Source: Escarpia spicata (taxonomy: Eukaryota > Annelida > Polychaeta > Sabellida > Siboglinidae). From it: a stretch of 64,000 nucleotides of DNA. Shown piece by piece: positions 18,828 through 31,791 of the stretch. Numbering within the stretch: position 1 is the first letter of the stretch; every line of letters starts with the position of its first letter. The notes beneath the pieces were generated by a model. It did no database searches. It was not told where the DNA came from and saw nothing but the letters and a program-made list of their open reading frames with translations. The stretch spans positions 52,198,214 through 52,262,213 of the forward strand of contig OZ023205.1 of assembly GCA_963995525.1 (NCBI GenBank). Direction: 5' to 3'. A program made the translations under genes and the position numbers.

Positions 18828-21800
18828 ATGGTGTGCCGGTTTGACGTTTTCCGCAAATGCTTCGGTGGTCGGCGGCAGTGAGCACAGTTTTGGCATTGTT
18901 GTGAATCCTTTCCCGGTTTGGGCTGCCCACACATTCTAACGTACATCTGACATGGTATGACAATTTGATTGTCCGTAACAAGCATCCATAAATTATGTTG
19001 CCTGTTTTATTACAGCTGGCATGGGGGCATCAATATGACCCAAAACTTACAGGGAATGATGACCAGATCGCACTACTTTCGGAACAGTAATTTTTCCAAT
19101 GCTAAAACAGCAGGCAACCGTGTCACATCCCGAAAGCGCATGGGCTGGCAGGATTTCTGGAATGATGTCTTTGTGTTTCTCCACAGTCATGCCAATATCA
19201 ACACTAACTCGGTCTTTGGTTGGAGACTGCATTGTCACCAATATTTTCAGATGATCATCCAGGAAATAATGTAGGAGCCCGAACACGTCGGTATCATCAG
19301 ATAACACAGTGATTCCATTCGGTTCTTCTTTGGCAACCATTAGCATCTTTTGTCCTATGATGTTGTCGGCTTCATCGTGAGTGGTGTTCATGTTTCTCCT
19401 TTTAATGATGACTCCACCATGGCTGATTTCCACATGAGTTATGCCCTGTGATAATTAACTTGTGTTGGTTTAGATTGTCATGATGGAATGGTTCGTCATG
19501 TATCAGCTCTGTGCAGATGATGTCCATTAGTTGCTGTTTGTTCTCGATTACTGTCAATTTGGTATTTGCCGTAAGTCGGTGGGTTCTGCTCGCTTCCGTG
19601 GTCCTGGAGCCTCTAGTGACTCTTTGGGCTGTACTCACGGTACACATCGCCTTTAATAATACTAATAATAACATAACTTCTATCGCGCATAAATCCTTGG
19701 AAACCTTTCGTTATAACCTTTCGATATAACCTCTGAAATTGGTCACAAACTCCTTCATTGTCCCACCTGTTGGCCAGTGAACCACCCAGAGCTGAACCAT
19801 CGATGATTGTGACTCTTGTATGTGAAACATGCCTTGCTGACACTTCAACTTGAAGTTGTTTCTTTAGGACACATTTCGCCTTTGAAATCCTCATTTCACC
19901 AACCTCTGTGAACATTGATATGGGAATGGGTGCCAACTCATGTGAGAGAACATCGTTGATATCCACGTCGCGGGAACTGGCCTGAGGCCCTATGACCCTG
20001 GAGTAAATCAAGCCGGTGTCAATAACCTTTACTTCTCCAACCCGCACATGTTGCTTTGTCACTGCCATGGTTGGTGTCTTCTTCGGTATTTTGTTGTGTA
20101 CATTGACTGATGACGGACCCAATCTTCCACTCACAATGTTCACTACGTCATCGGTGTGTTTCCCTCGGTCTAGAGGATCGGTGCACAGCTCAAGCTTTTT
20201 TTGTAGTGCCTTTCTATCATGTGTATCATTGGTGATCCTTGTGTGACTTTCCTCTTAGTGTCTGCTTTGAACGCACATCTTCTCACCATCAATCATGTCG
20301 GCAAGGTTTGACTCCAGATGGCTGCACATGTGAAAACTCAATGCCCACGTTTTGAATGTTTCAGGCTTGAGCGTGATACCGATGATACCACCGTGACCAT
20401 GGCCATATCTCATGAAAGTGGGTTCGATGTACATGTCACTCCAAATTCCATTCCAGATGCTCGGTACATGTCGCATAACATGTTCGCCCTTCATGAAGTA
20501 CCCAAGTACATTGCATGGGTCGGAGGTAGAATAAAGCATAGCGTGCATAATGAACAAGACCTGCTGCGAAGAAGTACGGCATCATCTAACGAAAGGCCTC
20601 AAGATGAAGCAGCCAGTTTCCTTCTTTCTCTGCCCTGATGAACATCATCATAATGAATACTGGCTTGATTAGCATATCGACCCAAAGCTTTGTGGTTTGC
20701 ACCTACCGGCCAGATCTTCTTGTACTTTCATTAACTCGTCTTTGCATGAAACTTGGGTACTTTGCATTACTGGTCTTAGTATCTCCTCTACAACGCATGC
20801 GCATGGCTCTCACATTCTGAGGAAACATTTTACCAGCCAACATCTTCGGTACTCCTCCAAATACTGCATTCATAGCTTCAGCAAGCCCGCTTTCTGCCAT
20901 CGAGGTACCACCTGAGCCCACAAAACTCATCAGTGAGTGCATACCCCCTAGACGCATGATGACATTTTGGAACCGATGTAGATATGCCCAGATCATATGC
21001 AGTGCCACTCGTTAAAGTTGTAAGTCGCAAGTGAACACCACAAATTCCTGGCCCGTTTCGTGTATGAGTTGCTGTGCTCGTGCCAAAGCCGTCATCACAG
21101 TGTCCGTGTCAGAGGGAGTCATGTCAATTAGGGGCGTATATACAGCGTTGGTTTTTGGTTTGGGAGTGTTGCCTTGATCACGACTGATGGATGTGTTGTA
21201 TCCATTGAATTCAGGACATACATGTTTCGTAAGTACGTCTTGAAGAAAAGTAAAGCCAGTATCGTCTGCGCTCCTTGTGGCAATATATTTCTGGACGAGT
21301 AACTTCAAAGGCGGCATTGGCTTGAGTGTGGTTGTTGTAGGCCGTTCTGGCTTCTTGAGCCCATTGAACCTTTGAGTGTTTAATTCATATTCAATCGGTA
21401 CATGCATGTCATGCTTGTTAACCCGTGTGATTGTCTGTTGCAGATCCTTGGGTGCGTCAATATCCTCTGCTTGTGTTACGAGCATTGCCAGTGAATGAGA
21501 AGAGAGCTTAACATTTTGAGAGGAAATCTCAGCATCAAAATTATCAGCAACAACCTGAACTAAGCCTGCGCCAGCTTTCGATACACCTAACAAATCAATG
21601 TTCTCTACTGTTGCTAATGATGCAGACTTGTTGAGGCGTAGAACTTCGTCTAAGGAACATGTCACACCGAAAGCATGCATCTTATGTATGAGCTCTTTAG
21701 AAGCACAATTTGATAAGCCAAGAGCAATCTGAAGGCCGGTTGGATGGTTATGAAGTAACCGGTAATAAGAGAACCAACCAGAAAAGCTGAGTCCTATCTA

Positions 21801-22310
21801 GCTTAAGAGACACATTTGCTAACAGTTTCAAAACTGTTTCACTCACGCAATCTATCAGTTGGAATAGCTGTATCAGTTGGAATAGCTTTAACATCAAGCT
21901 TAATCTTTTTGAAAACTTTGGCGATAACAAAATCCAAATTATTTTCGTCGCCATCAATTATTCTCAGGGCATCTGAAGCTGTGCTTCTAAATACAACGAT
22001 ACTAGCTATACATGCAGAGGACAACACTAGAAGGTCCTTACCACGATAATCACACAATTGTTTTACCAGAGGTTTACGGGATAGTTTGTTGCCACCATGG
22101 TCGCTGTATGCATGGAACAATTCTACCGAGTTCCATATGCGTGACAAATCCGCTTTGCATTTGGGCAATAAGCCATGTCAGTGCACCATCCTCTTCATCC
22201 GAACTTGTTGTTGACTTTGCAGCTGAGGTCAGTGACTTGGGTGACGTGAACTTACAGTCCGCGTGATATCTTGCGTCTACAGCACGCACCTTACGGATGG
22301 CACCTTCCAC
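18450..22310 (-). pseudogene. Decayed member of a repetitive multi-domain protein family (PIN/FEN-like segment, Cys-rich tail)
   Basis: A chain of minus-strand reading pieces in changing frames lies in one consistent order. 22310-22074 has VDARYHADC; 22168-21839 has SVELFHAYSDHGG and LLVLSSACIASIVVF; 21680-21012 has PPLKLLVQKYIA; 21008-20703. 20557-20255 has TFMRYGHGHGGIIGITL; 20143-19613 has DGSALGGSLANRW; 19433-19047 has a PIN-like set HDEADN, LSDDTDVFGLL and SGCDTVACCF. About 18780-18630 has DPPELDPEKYGWKKD; 18690-18540 has a C-x-C rich tail CSSARCGCNIARLPC. This order is one I recognise from large, multicopy, uncharacterised invertebrate proteins. At least seven frame changes or stops and a (CA)n insertion show it is dead. 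Function of the family is unknown; nuclease-like acidic residues suggest DNA or RNA processing. Confidence 0.7.
18788..18824. repeat. (CA)n microsatellite inside the pseudogene
   Basis: About 18 CA units. Read on the minus strand they give an artificial Cys-Val run that bridges two real segments of the decayed gene. Confidence 0.95.
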
Positions 22311-23859
22311 GCGAGCTCGTACACAAGCGGCCCAGTCATCGTTCCTTTGATCACAGGCCTATAATATCCATTGCTTTCACTGTTTTCCCCATTTGGTTTT
22401 TATTTCCCGACACAAATAAGCAAGCCTTCACCGAGCAGGGTGTTTGGGTCTTTACACAAATCACAGTTAACCACAAAATAAGCAATGTTGTTGAAAACTT
22501 GTCTTCTTTGGGGGTATACGTGAAGGCGTGCTTCTTGCTTTTGTCTTTTGAGATATCTTTGAATCTGTGTCACAGAAGTGTAAGTTAAAACACAGTTTTG
22601 GTGACATGTTAAAGTGAAGTGACCATTTTCATGTAGGTTTTCTTCAAGTTGTTAATGTTTGCCGTCCTTGTATATTTTATTGCATTTAACGTACGATTGT
22701 TTCAATCCTGCCTGGCCCAGATTCAACTAGCCTTTCTGTCTTGTCTACACAGTGGAACTCCCACTTAAAGAAGCATTCTTCTACAGCGCACATATACCTG
22801 CACAAATAAATACATAATTAACTCAACGATTGAATAGTGAAACTGGTGAGTTATTATCGGAACACCATTTTAGGCTTACTTGGAACTACTAGACCCATTT
22901 AAATTTCAACCTGTCTCGGCAATGTTGTAGGCCGCTAGAAAATTTTCTGATAAATCATTCCATTCTGGTATGGTTTAAAAATAACATTTGATACAATATA
23001 TTTAGACAAAGTAATTTTATTATATCTAGTTTAAATTTACTTACATTTGCTATACTTAAATTTATAATTTAAAATAATTTCACCAAGTTCATTGTTTAAA
23101 TAATTAATGATCCTCCTTATGTTTTTCATATTCAGACTCCAGGGGGCGCCACAAGTTCACGTGGGGTTATATTTGTTTCACAATGCATAGGGCCCCACTT
23201 GTTCACGCGGGGGCTCATAATGCAGAAGGTTACATATCTAACTGGTGGAACAAAGAAGTGGATGTGAGATTGGTGGACCATGTGGTTTCGTCTTATATCC
23301 TTTCATCTTATATACAAACACCAAATTAGCAGGCCCATAACGAGGTCATTTTGGATGTGCGTTTTCAAACAAAGTGGGACTCATACGAGGTCTGTGTATA
23401 TTGATCTGATCTGATGTGCAAAAGGTCCATAATTTATCATAAACATAATTAAGTTAGTAAATTAACAAACTTTTATAAAACATGCCCGGTAAATAGAAGA
23501 CTAGAAAAATTATTGTCCTCTTGTGGAATTTAAATTAAAGTCTAGGTGTCAAACAGGGTTAACGCTTTTGAGAAACATGGAATATAATTAGTGGTTCACA
23601 TTTTTAAAATGCAATTTTGAGGGGGGTTCACATTTTGGAGAAAGGGGGGTTCACGTGAACCCCCTAGCTACGAGCCTGCCCTTGGTGGTTATTCGGAGGG
23701 AGTAAAGCAAGCTTTTAAAGAATATATATTCCAGTATTTAAGTCATCACGACTACGCTCGTGTAGCACATACACTAAAGATATGCCATGGAATGACGTAC
23801 CAATATTTAACACAATTGCCATCCAGAGAATTAACTCTAGGTGGCAGGTGGACAAGGAA
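22311..23859. other. AT-rich DNA, no gene seen
   Basis: No supported reading frame. GGGGGCGCCACAAGTTCACGTGGGG at 23142-23166 and CCACTTGTTCACGCGGGGG at 23195-23213 form a loose repeat of TTCACG(T/C)GGGG, seen again in variant form near 23636-23660 (GGGGTTCACGTGAACCCCC, a short palindrome). Confidence 0.4.
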
Positions 23860-24350
23860 GCCTTTTGGCTTATCGAGAGTCCAACCCTTTTTATCTCCCT
23901 GTATCCCGCCCTTCTGAGGTATGTGATAACGAGAACTTTCGTATATCTAATCTACACTGCTCTTTTCCAAATTGTTAACTTCATGTCCTCTAGTCCTGTT
24001 ATCTTTCCTAACTAAAACAAAATATTTCTATCAATATTTTCATAACCATTCAATATTTTAGACACTTCTATCTGATCTCCTCTCAATCTCCTGATCTCTA
24101 GCGTTATTAAAACACATTCTTTTAGGCGTATTTCGTAACTAAGATCCCTCAATTTCGGTATAATTTTAGTCGCGCTCCTCTGTACTCTTTCTAGCGTATC
24201 TATGTCCTTCTTGCGATATGGCCTCCACGCTTGTAGACAATATTCTAAATGAGGCCTAACTATTGTTTTGTACAGCGGTATTATTAGTTATTTGTCCGTG
24301 TACGCTATATTTCGCCTAATTAATCCAATGATTTTATTTCCCTTTGAAGC
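23860..24350 (-). mobile_element. CR1-like LINE fragment, 3' end of reverse transcriptase ORF
   Basis: The minus strand reads IIGLIRRNIAYTDK, LYKTIVRPHLEYCLQAWRPY, RVQRSATKII, LSYEIRLKE and RRLRGDQIEVSKILNGY. These are the thumb and C-terminal motifs of CR1/L2-type non-LTR retrotransposons. Stops occur after DRNILF and again further on, so the copy is dead. The catalytic FADD part is missing, consistent with 5' truncation. Confidence 0.85.
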
Positions 24351-24806
24351 TGCAATTATGCGGCGGCGAAAACATTTCAACAGCACCCCCGTGCCCTCCC
24401 GTCGTCCGATGTCATCAGAGACAGTGGAGATAAGCTGGAAAAGCTAAAGTTACAGCGGCGCGGCAGCGAAGTTAAGAATTTCCTTACAATCGGAAAGGAT
24501 CTCATCAAGCCATGTTTAGTTGAATCATCGAGGCTCATCCCTGGCGAGATACAAGGGAGACATGAACTAGATATCACGATAGGTCACATCCATAAAAACT
24601 GGATATCTGAGATGAGCGAGGTTATTTTCGGATCAGGCCATTTAAGTTGCAGAAGTATATGCTTGGCGTTACAATTGAATGACTCGTCATATTGTTCCGT
24701 TATAATAATAATAATAATTTACTGCATTTCTCTGCGCCATAAATCTGGCAGATACTACCATTCAGAGGCGCATTACAATCCTAAAAACATGGCATGTAGC
24801 TATTAA
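24350..24806 (+). other. Coding-like open stretch of about 150 codons without an early ATG
   Basis: One plus frame is open from about 24350 to the stop at 24804-24806. The first 85 or so codons look protein-like (DVIRDSGDKLEKLKLQRRG, HELDITIGHIHKNWISEM); the rest is low complexity with an (ATA) run. The only Met is late (24612). It starts where the LINE fragment ends. It could be an exon or an unrecognised transposon ORF. Confidence 0.35.
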
Positions 24807-24814
24807 GATTATTA

Positions 24815-24880
24815 AATAAAATAAAAATATATCAATAAATAAATAAAATAAATAAATTAAATAAATAAATAAAATCATTA
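24815..24880. repeat. (AAAT)n microsatellite
   Basis: Repeated AAATA/AAATAAATA units with small interruptions. Confidence 0.85.
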
Positions 24881-26483
24881 CCATATACATACATATACAT
24901 TTCAATAGTAAAGATACTAATACTAATTAAAACGACAAATTAAGAGAGTAATAATACTAATAGTTAAAGGTGGGTATTGGAAAGTCTGGAGTTCGCCACT
25001 GTCCACACATATAATTTAAAGAGAAAAGGCACGTTTAAAAAGAAGTGTCTTTAGTTGCTTCTTGAACACGATGAGGCAGCCTGTAGCACGCATGGCAAGG
25101 GGCAGATTGTTCCAGAGGTTATTACGCTAACTCGGTGGCACGGCTGTCTGCATTGCTGCATCTGCCATTAGCCTCACTTTCGCCTGGAAATATGAACGAC
25201 CTAAATGCAGAATGATTCAAACAGATCATATCCTGCTTAATGAACACATCCAAGTAGACACGAGGCACCCACCACACGACTCGTAGATTATCGTTTCTAT
25301 TTGTAGTTTTCACACTATGCTGATTTATTTTTCACTTAAAATCAAACTTGACACGAAATTGGTCAAAAAGCTATTTTGCCTAGACGAGGCCTACTGTGTA
25401 TATTACAAGACGCCAACCTGCTTAATATTTCTATACATGGATCACTGATTACGAAATGAGGTTTTATCCGCTAATTTGTTTTTTATTTTGATCCAACATG
25501 GGTCATTTTGGTCTTACAAATTGCATTATTGAACCATTTTAAACCTCATATCTCAGGACATATTCAATGCGTTACAATCTGCCAATGATAGCAGTTTGTT
25601 TTCACTTACATTAATGATTATAACATAATGCGTTCACAAGATGCGTTCACCTCCAAATGGATATGCATGGGATACCACATCACCTGCTGATAAACACTTC
25701 TGTTTTTCAATGTAATGTCATCTCTTCCAACATTACCTAGAACGACCCAATAGTTCGTTTTACTGAATCCGGCCAGTGATGTTGTGGATTCGCTACCTAT
25801 CAATTTAATGCGTGGAACCCAAGAATACTGTCCGTTACTTGTGAATGTTTGGTGGTAATATGACAAACAAGTAACATTTATTTTGATGAGCTGTATCACT
25901 CACCATCCAAACTTCAAATTCTTGCGTGTTGCTAACAAAATAAAGCAGCAAGAGGAAAACGCATGTGTCGATGTACACGACCACTATCCTGTTGAACGTG
26001 CTCGTCACTGCATCGCGTGCACGTAATGTGAGGCGCTTCTCTGCTTCCTTACTTAAATGCACAACTTCTCTAACAGTTGATGTTGCGCTTTTGTTGTTTT
26101 CAAATCCCCCACCTACGACGAGTTCACATCCAGGTGGCAGGTGTTTGCCGAGCTCGCCGTAACACAGCTAGTTACATACATGTTAACAGGTTAAAAGGGA
26201 TTTATTACGGGAATCATTGTGTCATTGTCATTTGCCGGTGCCTTTAGAACTGGAAGCACACCAAGCGTTGTGACAGGAGGATCAATTGTGCTGGTAGTTT
26301 AATAGAATCTGAACAAAGATGGTTCATTTTAGCTTGCATCATTGGAAATATGGGATAACACCCTTGCATAACTCTCTGCGAACCAGTCTTCTACTTTGCT
26401 GTTGTCAAGGTGGAATACAGGGGACAGTCAAGTATAGTGTACTAAACTAGGCTCAAAATGTCAAGGGCCAACCGGGCCTGTAA
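24881..26483. other. Host DNA with weak open frames only
   Basis: Minus-strand frames 26062-25835 and 25899-25618 have mixed, partly hydrophobic sequence with no motif I recognise; they may be pieces of one decayed gene. Nothing else can be supported. Confidence 0.35.
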
Positions 26484-26669
26484 GTAAGCGGAAAATGTCG
26501 CGGGCCCGACAGAGGATTTTCCCGGCAATCTTTATTTATTATACACCTGTAGTATTATATATATATACTTTTTTATATATATGGACACAATGCTTGTCTG
26601 AAATAAAAAATTTATGAAATAAAAACATTATTATATATATATATCATATATATAATATATATATATACT

Positions 26670-26703
<34 letters not shown>

Positions 26704-26789
26704 ATACTACAGGTGTATAATAAATCATAATAAATAAAGATTGCCGAGCCTGAAAATCCTTTGTCGGGCCCGCGACATTTTCCGCTTAC
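26484..26789. mobile_element. Palindromic MITE with (TA)n core
   Basis: GTAAGCGGAAAATGTCGCGG at 26484 returns inverted at the right end (to 26789). The arms are about 95-110 bases and include GGGCCCG and CAATCTTTATTTATTAT; the right arm carries a small duplication. The core (about 26560-26703) is almost pure TA/TATATA. It is a foldback element expected to extrude as a hairpin. Confidence 0.88.
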
Positions 26790-29120
26790 TGTCTTACATG
26801 CTGGTCGCTCGCGTATTAGTACAGTGGCTATTTTGCTGCACGCACCAATATTTAAAAATCCGTCATCAGTTTGGGGCGAAATTGAGGGGTGTCAGGTTTG
26901 GGTGGATTTCACAAGTTGTCCACAGCATTTGTGTCAATGGAGGTTAAATGTGCTGTGAAAATTTCAAGAAAATCCTAACACAAATTTTGCAGGAAATTAA
27001 GAAAACGTTATAATGGCCACCTATGTAAAATTTAAATGTGGTCTTACCCCGGATGCTTTGCTGTTGACGCGAGAAAACATACGCCGTGAGGTGGCGCCAC
27101 CGTTTGTTGAGTAAATTATATTTATTCGTGCGAGGAATTGGTTACAAAGAACACTGGATATCTGGAATAGTGTTTATTGACATTGGAAATCCGCTATGCC
27201 TGTCAAGTAAGTAAAATAATATACGTCAACATGGTTAGAAACTACACGTGAAATGTAACTAATTAATGTAGTATTCGTGAAACAAAATTGCACACAACTT
27301 GTTTGTGAAGGCAACAAATTGACAAGCCACAAGCCTAGGGGATCCGGTGTGGCCGGCCCAGATTCTCCGCCTACACTTGGCCCGCGACGGTAGCGGGCCC
27401 AGGGTAGGTGCATGCCAGGATTTCGCCTTGTTAGTAATGTGGTTTGCGTTAGTAATACGAAATGTTTTCCAATATAATTGTTAGTATACATATTACTGTT
27501 ATTAGCCATAACAATGAATTGATTGTTTCTGGTTTTGAATATGACATTAATCTCTCAAAGTAATTAATTGCATGTTAAATTCTTAAAATGATCTGATATC
27601 ATTACTGGCAAGACAGTAATGATAATCATGCAAACAGTATAACAATTTATTTCAACAACTCTAAGACTTAAGTCTAAATAAGTATTTCGGAATTGGCACA
27701 GCCGGTATAATAATAATTAGTATTACATTCATAGAAACTGAATTAGTCGTGATCTGGCTTCGCCGACTGCGGTGACGTGCGCTCAGATTCACCAACAAAT
27801 GCAACATAGATCAGTCAAATTACAACATTCCAAAAATGGACCTTATGCACGTTTGTGCAACCAGTCAATATGTCAAAACTAGAATCAAGTTGTCCCAGAC
27901 ATAGTTCTTTATCCTTCGGCATATATATATGCCATAGATATGTAGAATAGCCTGGATTTGAAGCCGTGCACAGTCAAACCTCTCTTTGTGGTCAACTCAC
28001 TATGTTATGATGTATGATGTTGAATTAGCTAAGATGTTGCTCACTTCGGTCACTTGACTTTCAAGTGTCAATATGTATGACTAGAATCAACCAAAATAAA
28101 AAATGTTTAATGCATATTTGGGTTTCGACTTCAACTCATGTATGCCTTAGCTGCTGTTGAGTAGATACATACTTTTAAATTCACAAACATGTTTCCCGGC
28201 ATAATGATGTGTCATTTTATGACTCTGTAAGACTTCTGCAACCTTTCCTGTAAACATGTTCCAAGTGGATTACATGCATTTCCCACATGAACACATATTT
28301 GGGATGAAAACGGTTGTCAAAGAACCAACTGTAACAAATAATAATATTATGTTTACTTGTATGATTTATTAAAACAACTGTACATAGCTGTATAAAATCA
28401 TGTTGTTTATTGTGGATTATTTTTTATTTGTAGTCTTCATTTGCAATGTAGTAAAGTACCATAATATATCTGGGTTAAAAAAGCTCATAGGTAATAACAA
28501 GATCAAATTAAGTACATTATTTTTATACAATTAGTCATGTTAAAAATGAAATGTGTCTAAAAAAATAATAAACACGTTAAATGAATAAGTTAAATAAATA
28601 ATTAATTAAATTTAAGCAAAATAATTGAAATGTCATTTCTACTAAAATTATAACATGAAACAAAATCACTATATTAAGATGTTATTATTATAATGTTAGT
28701 GGTGGGTTATTGTATTATTACAAATGCATATTGATCTTATCATTGTTTGCACACTCGTACGCACAGTTCTACACTAGTTAACATGTGCATTAGACTACCT
28801 GTATATATTAATAAGCCACTGGTGTGTCAAAATAAGTTTGACATAAACAGGAGTTTAAGTGAGATCTCAAAAAGTTGTGCAGATTATTAGCAGGAACAAA
28901 AATGGATAACTATTATTGACATCTTGCCTAGGTCTAGGACTACCCAGGTAGGTGCTTACCTTGGCTTAACAGTTCGACTATACAATTGAGACGTTTCATT
29001 AAACATTCAATCCCAGATCAATTAAAAACGGTGAAATTTACACGTCCGTTTAATTTTGATGAAACTTGGTGTGCTTGTTTATGGTCATGAGTTTATGTTG
29101 CAAAAAAAATTTTAGGTCAG
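26790..29120. other. Host DNA, no gene seen
   Basis: AT-rich sequence. A GC-rich island at 27330-27420 contains GGCCGGCCC and GGCCCGCGACGG and shares GGGCCCGCGAC-like words with the neighbouring MITE. A minus-strand frame of 111 codons (27509-27174) crosses it and is not supported as a gene. Confidence 0.4.
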
Positions 29121-29124
29121 GGTT

Positions 29125-29290
29125 GGATTCAATTACATTGATCAATTACATGACTGGATAAGTTTCAATTACAGTTACAATTATTTTTCATGTCAAATAC
29201 AATTACAGTTACCATCCCAAAATATATTCAATTACAATTATAATTGTCAATTACAATTTTAATTGTCAATTACAATGGATTTTTGTTTCG
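29125..29290. repeat. Degenerate CAATTA / AATTACAATT minisatellite
   Basis: Many variants of AATTACA and AATTGTAATT. A short inverted relative (TTGAATTGTAATTGAACAATTA) at about 29928-29950 directly precedes the transposon that starts at 29957. Confidence 0.7.
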
Positions 29291-29956
29291 CTTAAAATAA
29301 TATAAACAACTAATTATATATATCTAAGATCATCCCACATTTATATAATTACCACACAATTGGCTTCTCAGCACCTTGCTACCCTCAAGCTTACTAGAAA
29401 ATAATTCCACAGTGAAAGGATAGTGTTAGTGCACAGCCTTATTTAACAAAATTAAGATAAGAACAGCTAGCCTGTGTAGCACTGGACCACAGGCCTATAT
29501 TTTGTTCTTGGCCTCCTACTTGACACTTGTCAACTGCTAGAGCTGCTAGAGCTAGTGTTTCAATGGGTCAGCTCTATATGCTCTTCCCAATGGAAGAGAA
29601 ACCATGTTTTATCTCTCTGTCAATGCTTCCAATGTGCCAAGTCAATAAGGCAAATGAAGACTAGTTGGCACTGTGCCTGTCCATGGGTGACTGATTGTTT
29701 GGAAAGACACTGCTAAACATGACTGTGCAAGGACTGTGGCAGGACAGGCAGATAGCTGTTATCTGCCCATGTTCACCAGAAAGAGTCACTGTCTGACTAT
29801 CACACCTCCAACAATTGGGGGTATGAGAGGGAAGGTGATTTCAGGGGGAAACAGCCTTGGTTTTCATAATGAAATAAAAACAGTTCTGGGAGTTTCACCC
29901 ACAATTGGAGAAACGATGGGAAAATAATTGAATTGTAATTGAACAATTAAGGCAAT

Positions 29957-31791
29957 TAGTACAGTCGGAAGGTATGCCCCCCATGCACCCAGTGGATTTC
30001 TAAATGAAACTTACTTTTTTGCCACCTTGAAGGTGTCTAGTAAACAGATTTGGATGTTCACATTTCAAAATAATGTTCGAAGGGGTCCGTTTGGTGGCCA
30101 TCTTGGATTTTGTCACGCGTGACTGGTAAAATCAAGGATACCCATAACTTTTAAACCATTCATCATACAAAGACGAATACATGAACCCATTTTTTCATAT
30201 AACTGTGGCATGAGGATTCGCTTGAAATGGTTATTTTGACGATTCAAACATATTTATTGCTTCAAAATGCACATAACACCATTTTTTCATGCCTTCTCAC
30301 AGAAGTACATCATCGATGGCCCGGCCTCCAGGAAGCCCGCCGACTTCAAGCTGTTCCTGGCCAATGAATAAAACAAGCGACAGCTCTGCCATCTGCTGCT
30401 CCGGGTCTGGAGCGGCAAAGCGGCGGGCTTGCGACTCGAGAAGTGCGGGGCAGCGGTTGCCATCGTGGAGGGGAAGGCACATCAGCTGGACTCATCCAAT
30501 GGTGAAATGACTACGCGCGAGATCGATGAGTTGTCATCAGACACCCGGGTCGTTCTCTACCTCCAATATGCCACCAAGCAAGGATACAAGTCGGCTGTAG
30601 TGAGAATTCCTGATAGTGACATATTCTTCATCCTGCTGTACCACTCGCACTCCATCAGCCTCACCATCTATCTCGACACCGGCGTGGGCAAGCACCACCA
30701 GATCTAGTCAACGTGATGTAGCTGGCCAAGTCACTGGAGCATGCTGGTTGGGGTCTACGTGTTCTCAGGCGAGGACTGCACCAGCGCCTTCAAGGGCAAA
30801 GGCAATGTGGCGCCCCTGGAAAAGCTCCAGAAGAACCCTAAGTATCACAACGTTTTCAAGAAACTTGTTGATGACTGGACGGTGAAGCCGGAAGTGATGG
30901 AAGAATTGGAGGCCTTTACCTGCTTCATGTACGGTCAGGCTCGCGAGACATCAGTGGATGCTCTGCGAGGGAAGATGCTCATACAGATGGTGGGAGAACA
31001 CAAGAAGCTCATCACCAAGTCCATGGTTGACCTGGCTCTCCTCCCACTCTGCTAATTCTTCATGTTGGCCGGGTCAACTACCGACTAGCCAAGTACAAGC
31101 TGGCCCTCCAGCCTCGCTTCTGGCGACCCAAGCCCTACGATAATGGACAGGGATGGGTGAAGACTGAGCAGGGTGTACTGGAGCCAGTGTGGACCCATCT
31201 TGCCTCCCCGACTCATTGACTTGCTTGAAAAAGCTGCTGAGGAGGAGGGAGAAGAGGAAGATGATCAGTAGATTGATTATGATGAGCTGCTTCTTGGCGA
31301 TGATGATGATTAATGTATAGTGTCGGGTAGATAGTTCTTGAGTAGACGTAGACACTGATTTTAGTGGGTAGATTTTGTGTAGTTTCCTTTCTTCTTGTAC
31401 TCATAATTAGCCCATTTTCTGCCTAGTAGTGGCATATAATGTTGAGTCAGTGCTTCTGTGCAATCACCTATCCTTAACTTAGTATTTGACTCGATTTCAG
31501 ACATGAAAATATGGTATTATGTGGATTTTAAAGGAATAAATATGTTTAAATCGTCAAAATAACCATCTCAAGCGATTCCTCATGCCACAGTTATATAAAA
31601 AAGTGGGTTCATTTGTCTTTGTACGATGAATGGTTCAAAAGTTATGGGTATCCTTGATTTTACCCCTTCGGACATTATTTTGAAATGTGAACATCCAAAT
31701 CTGTTTCCTAGACACCTTCAGGGTTGCAAAAAAGTAAATTTCATTTAGAAATCCACTGGGTGCATGAGGGACATACCTTCCGACTGTACTA
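29957..31791 (+). mobile_element. TIR-bounded DNA transposon, about 1.83 kb
   Basis: TAGTACAGTCGGAAGGTATG at 29957 is matched by its reverse complement ending at 31791. The inverted repeats run about 250-300 bases each (29957 to about 30258; about 31540 to 31791). The left arm has about 40 extra bases near 30078-30125, and otherwise the arms are close. A TA flanks both ends of GTACAG/CTGTAC, which could be the target duplication. Inside lies only the C-terminal half of a large protein (see 30297). A TIR element carrying a fragment of that family suggests either a non-autonomous derivative of an unrecognised transposon or capture of a host gene piece. Confidence 0.85.
30297..31269 (+). pseudogene. 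C-terminal half of the same repetitive protein family (PIN-like), broken
   Basis: Segments in order: YIIDGPASRKPADFKLFLANE then a TAA; LEKCGAAVAIVEGKAHQLDSS; VVRIPDSDIFFILLYHSHS; then a stop. Next come VYVFSGEDCTSAFKGKG, where GCD of active relatives reads GED; EELEAFTCFMYGQARE; a TAA at 31053-31055; then VNYRLAKYKLALQPRFW and NGQGWVKTEQGVLEPVW, and an acidic end. These blocks correspond to the C-terminal part of the family decayed at 18450-22310. At least three stops or frame changes are present. The codons are distinctly richer in GC than the surroundings, so decay is relatively young. No N-terminal half is present between the inverted repeats. Confidence 0.8.

Noticed and set aside
18304..18981. 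A single 225-codon minus-strand gene
   Set aside because: The frame is bridged by a (CA)n run; real family sequence on one side continues in another frame.
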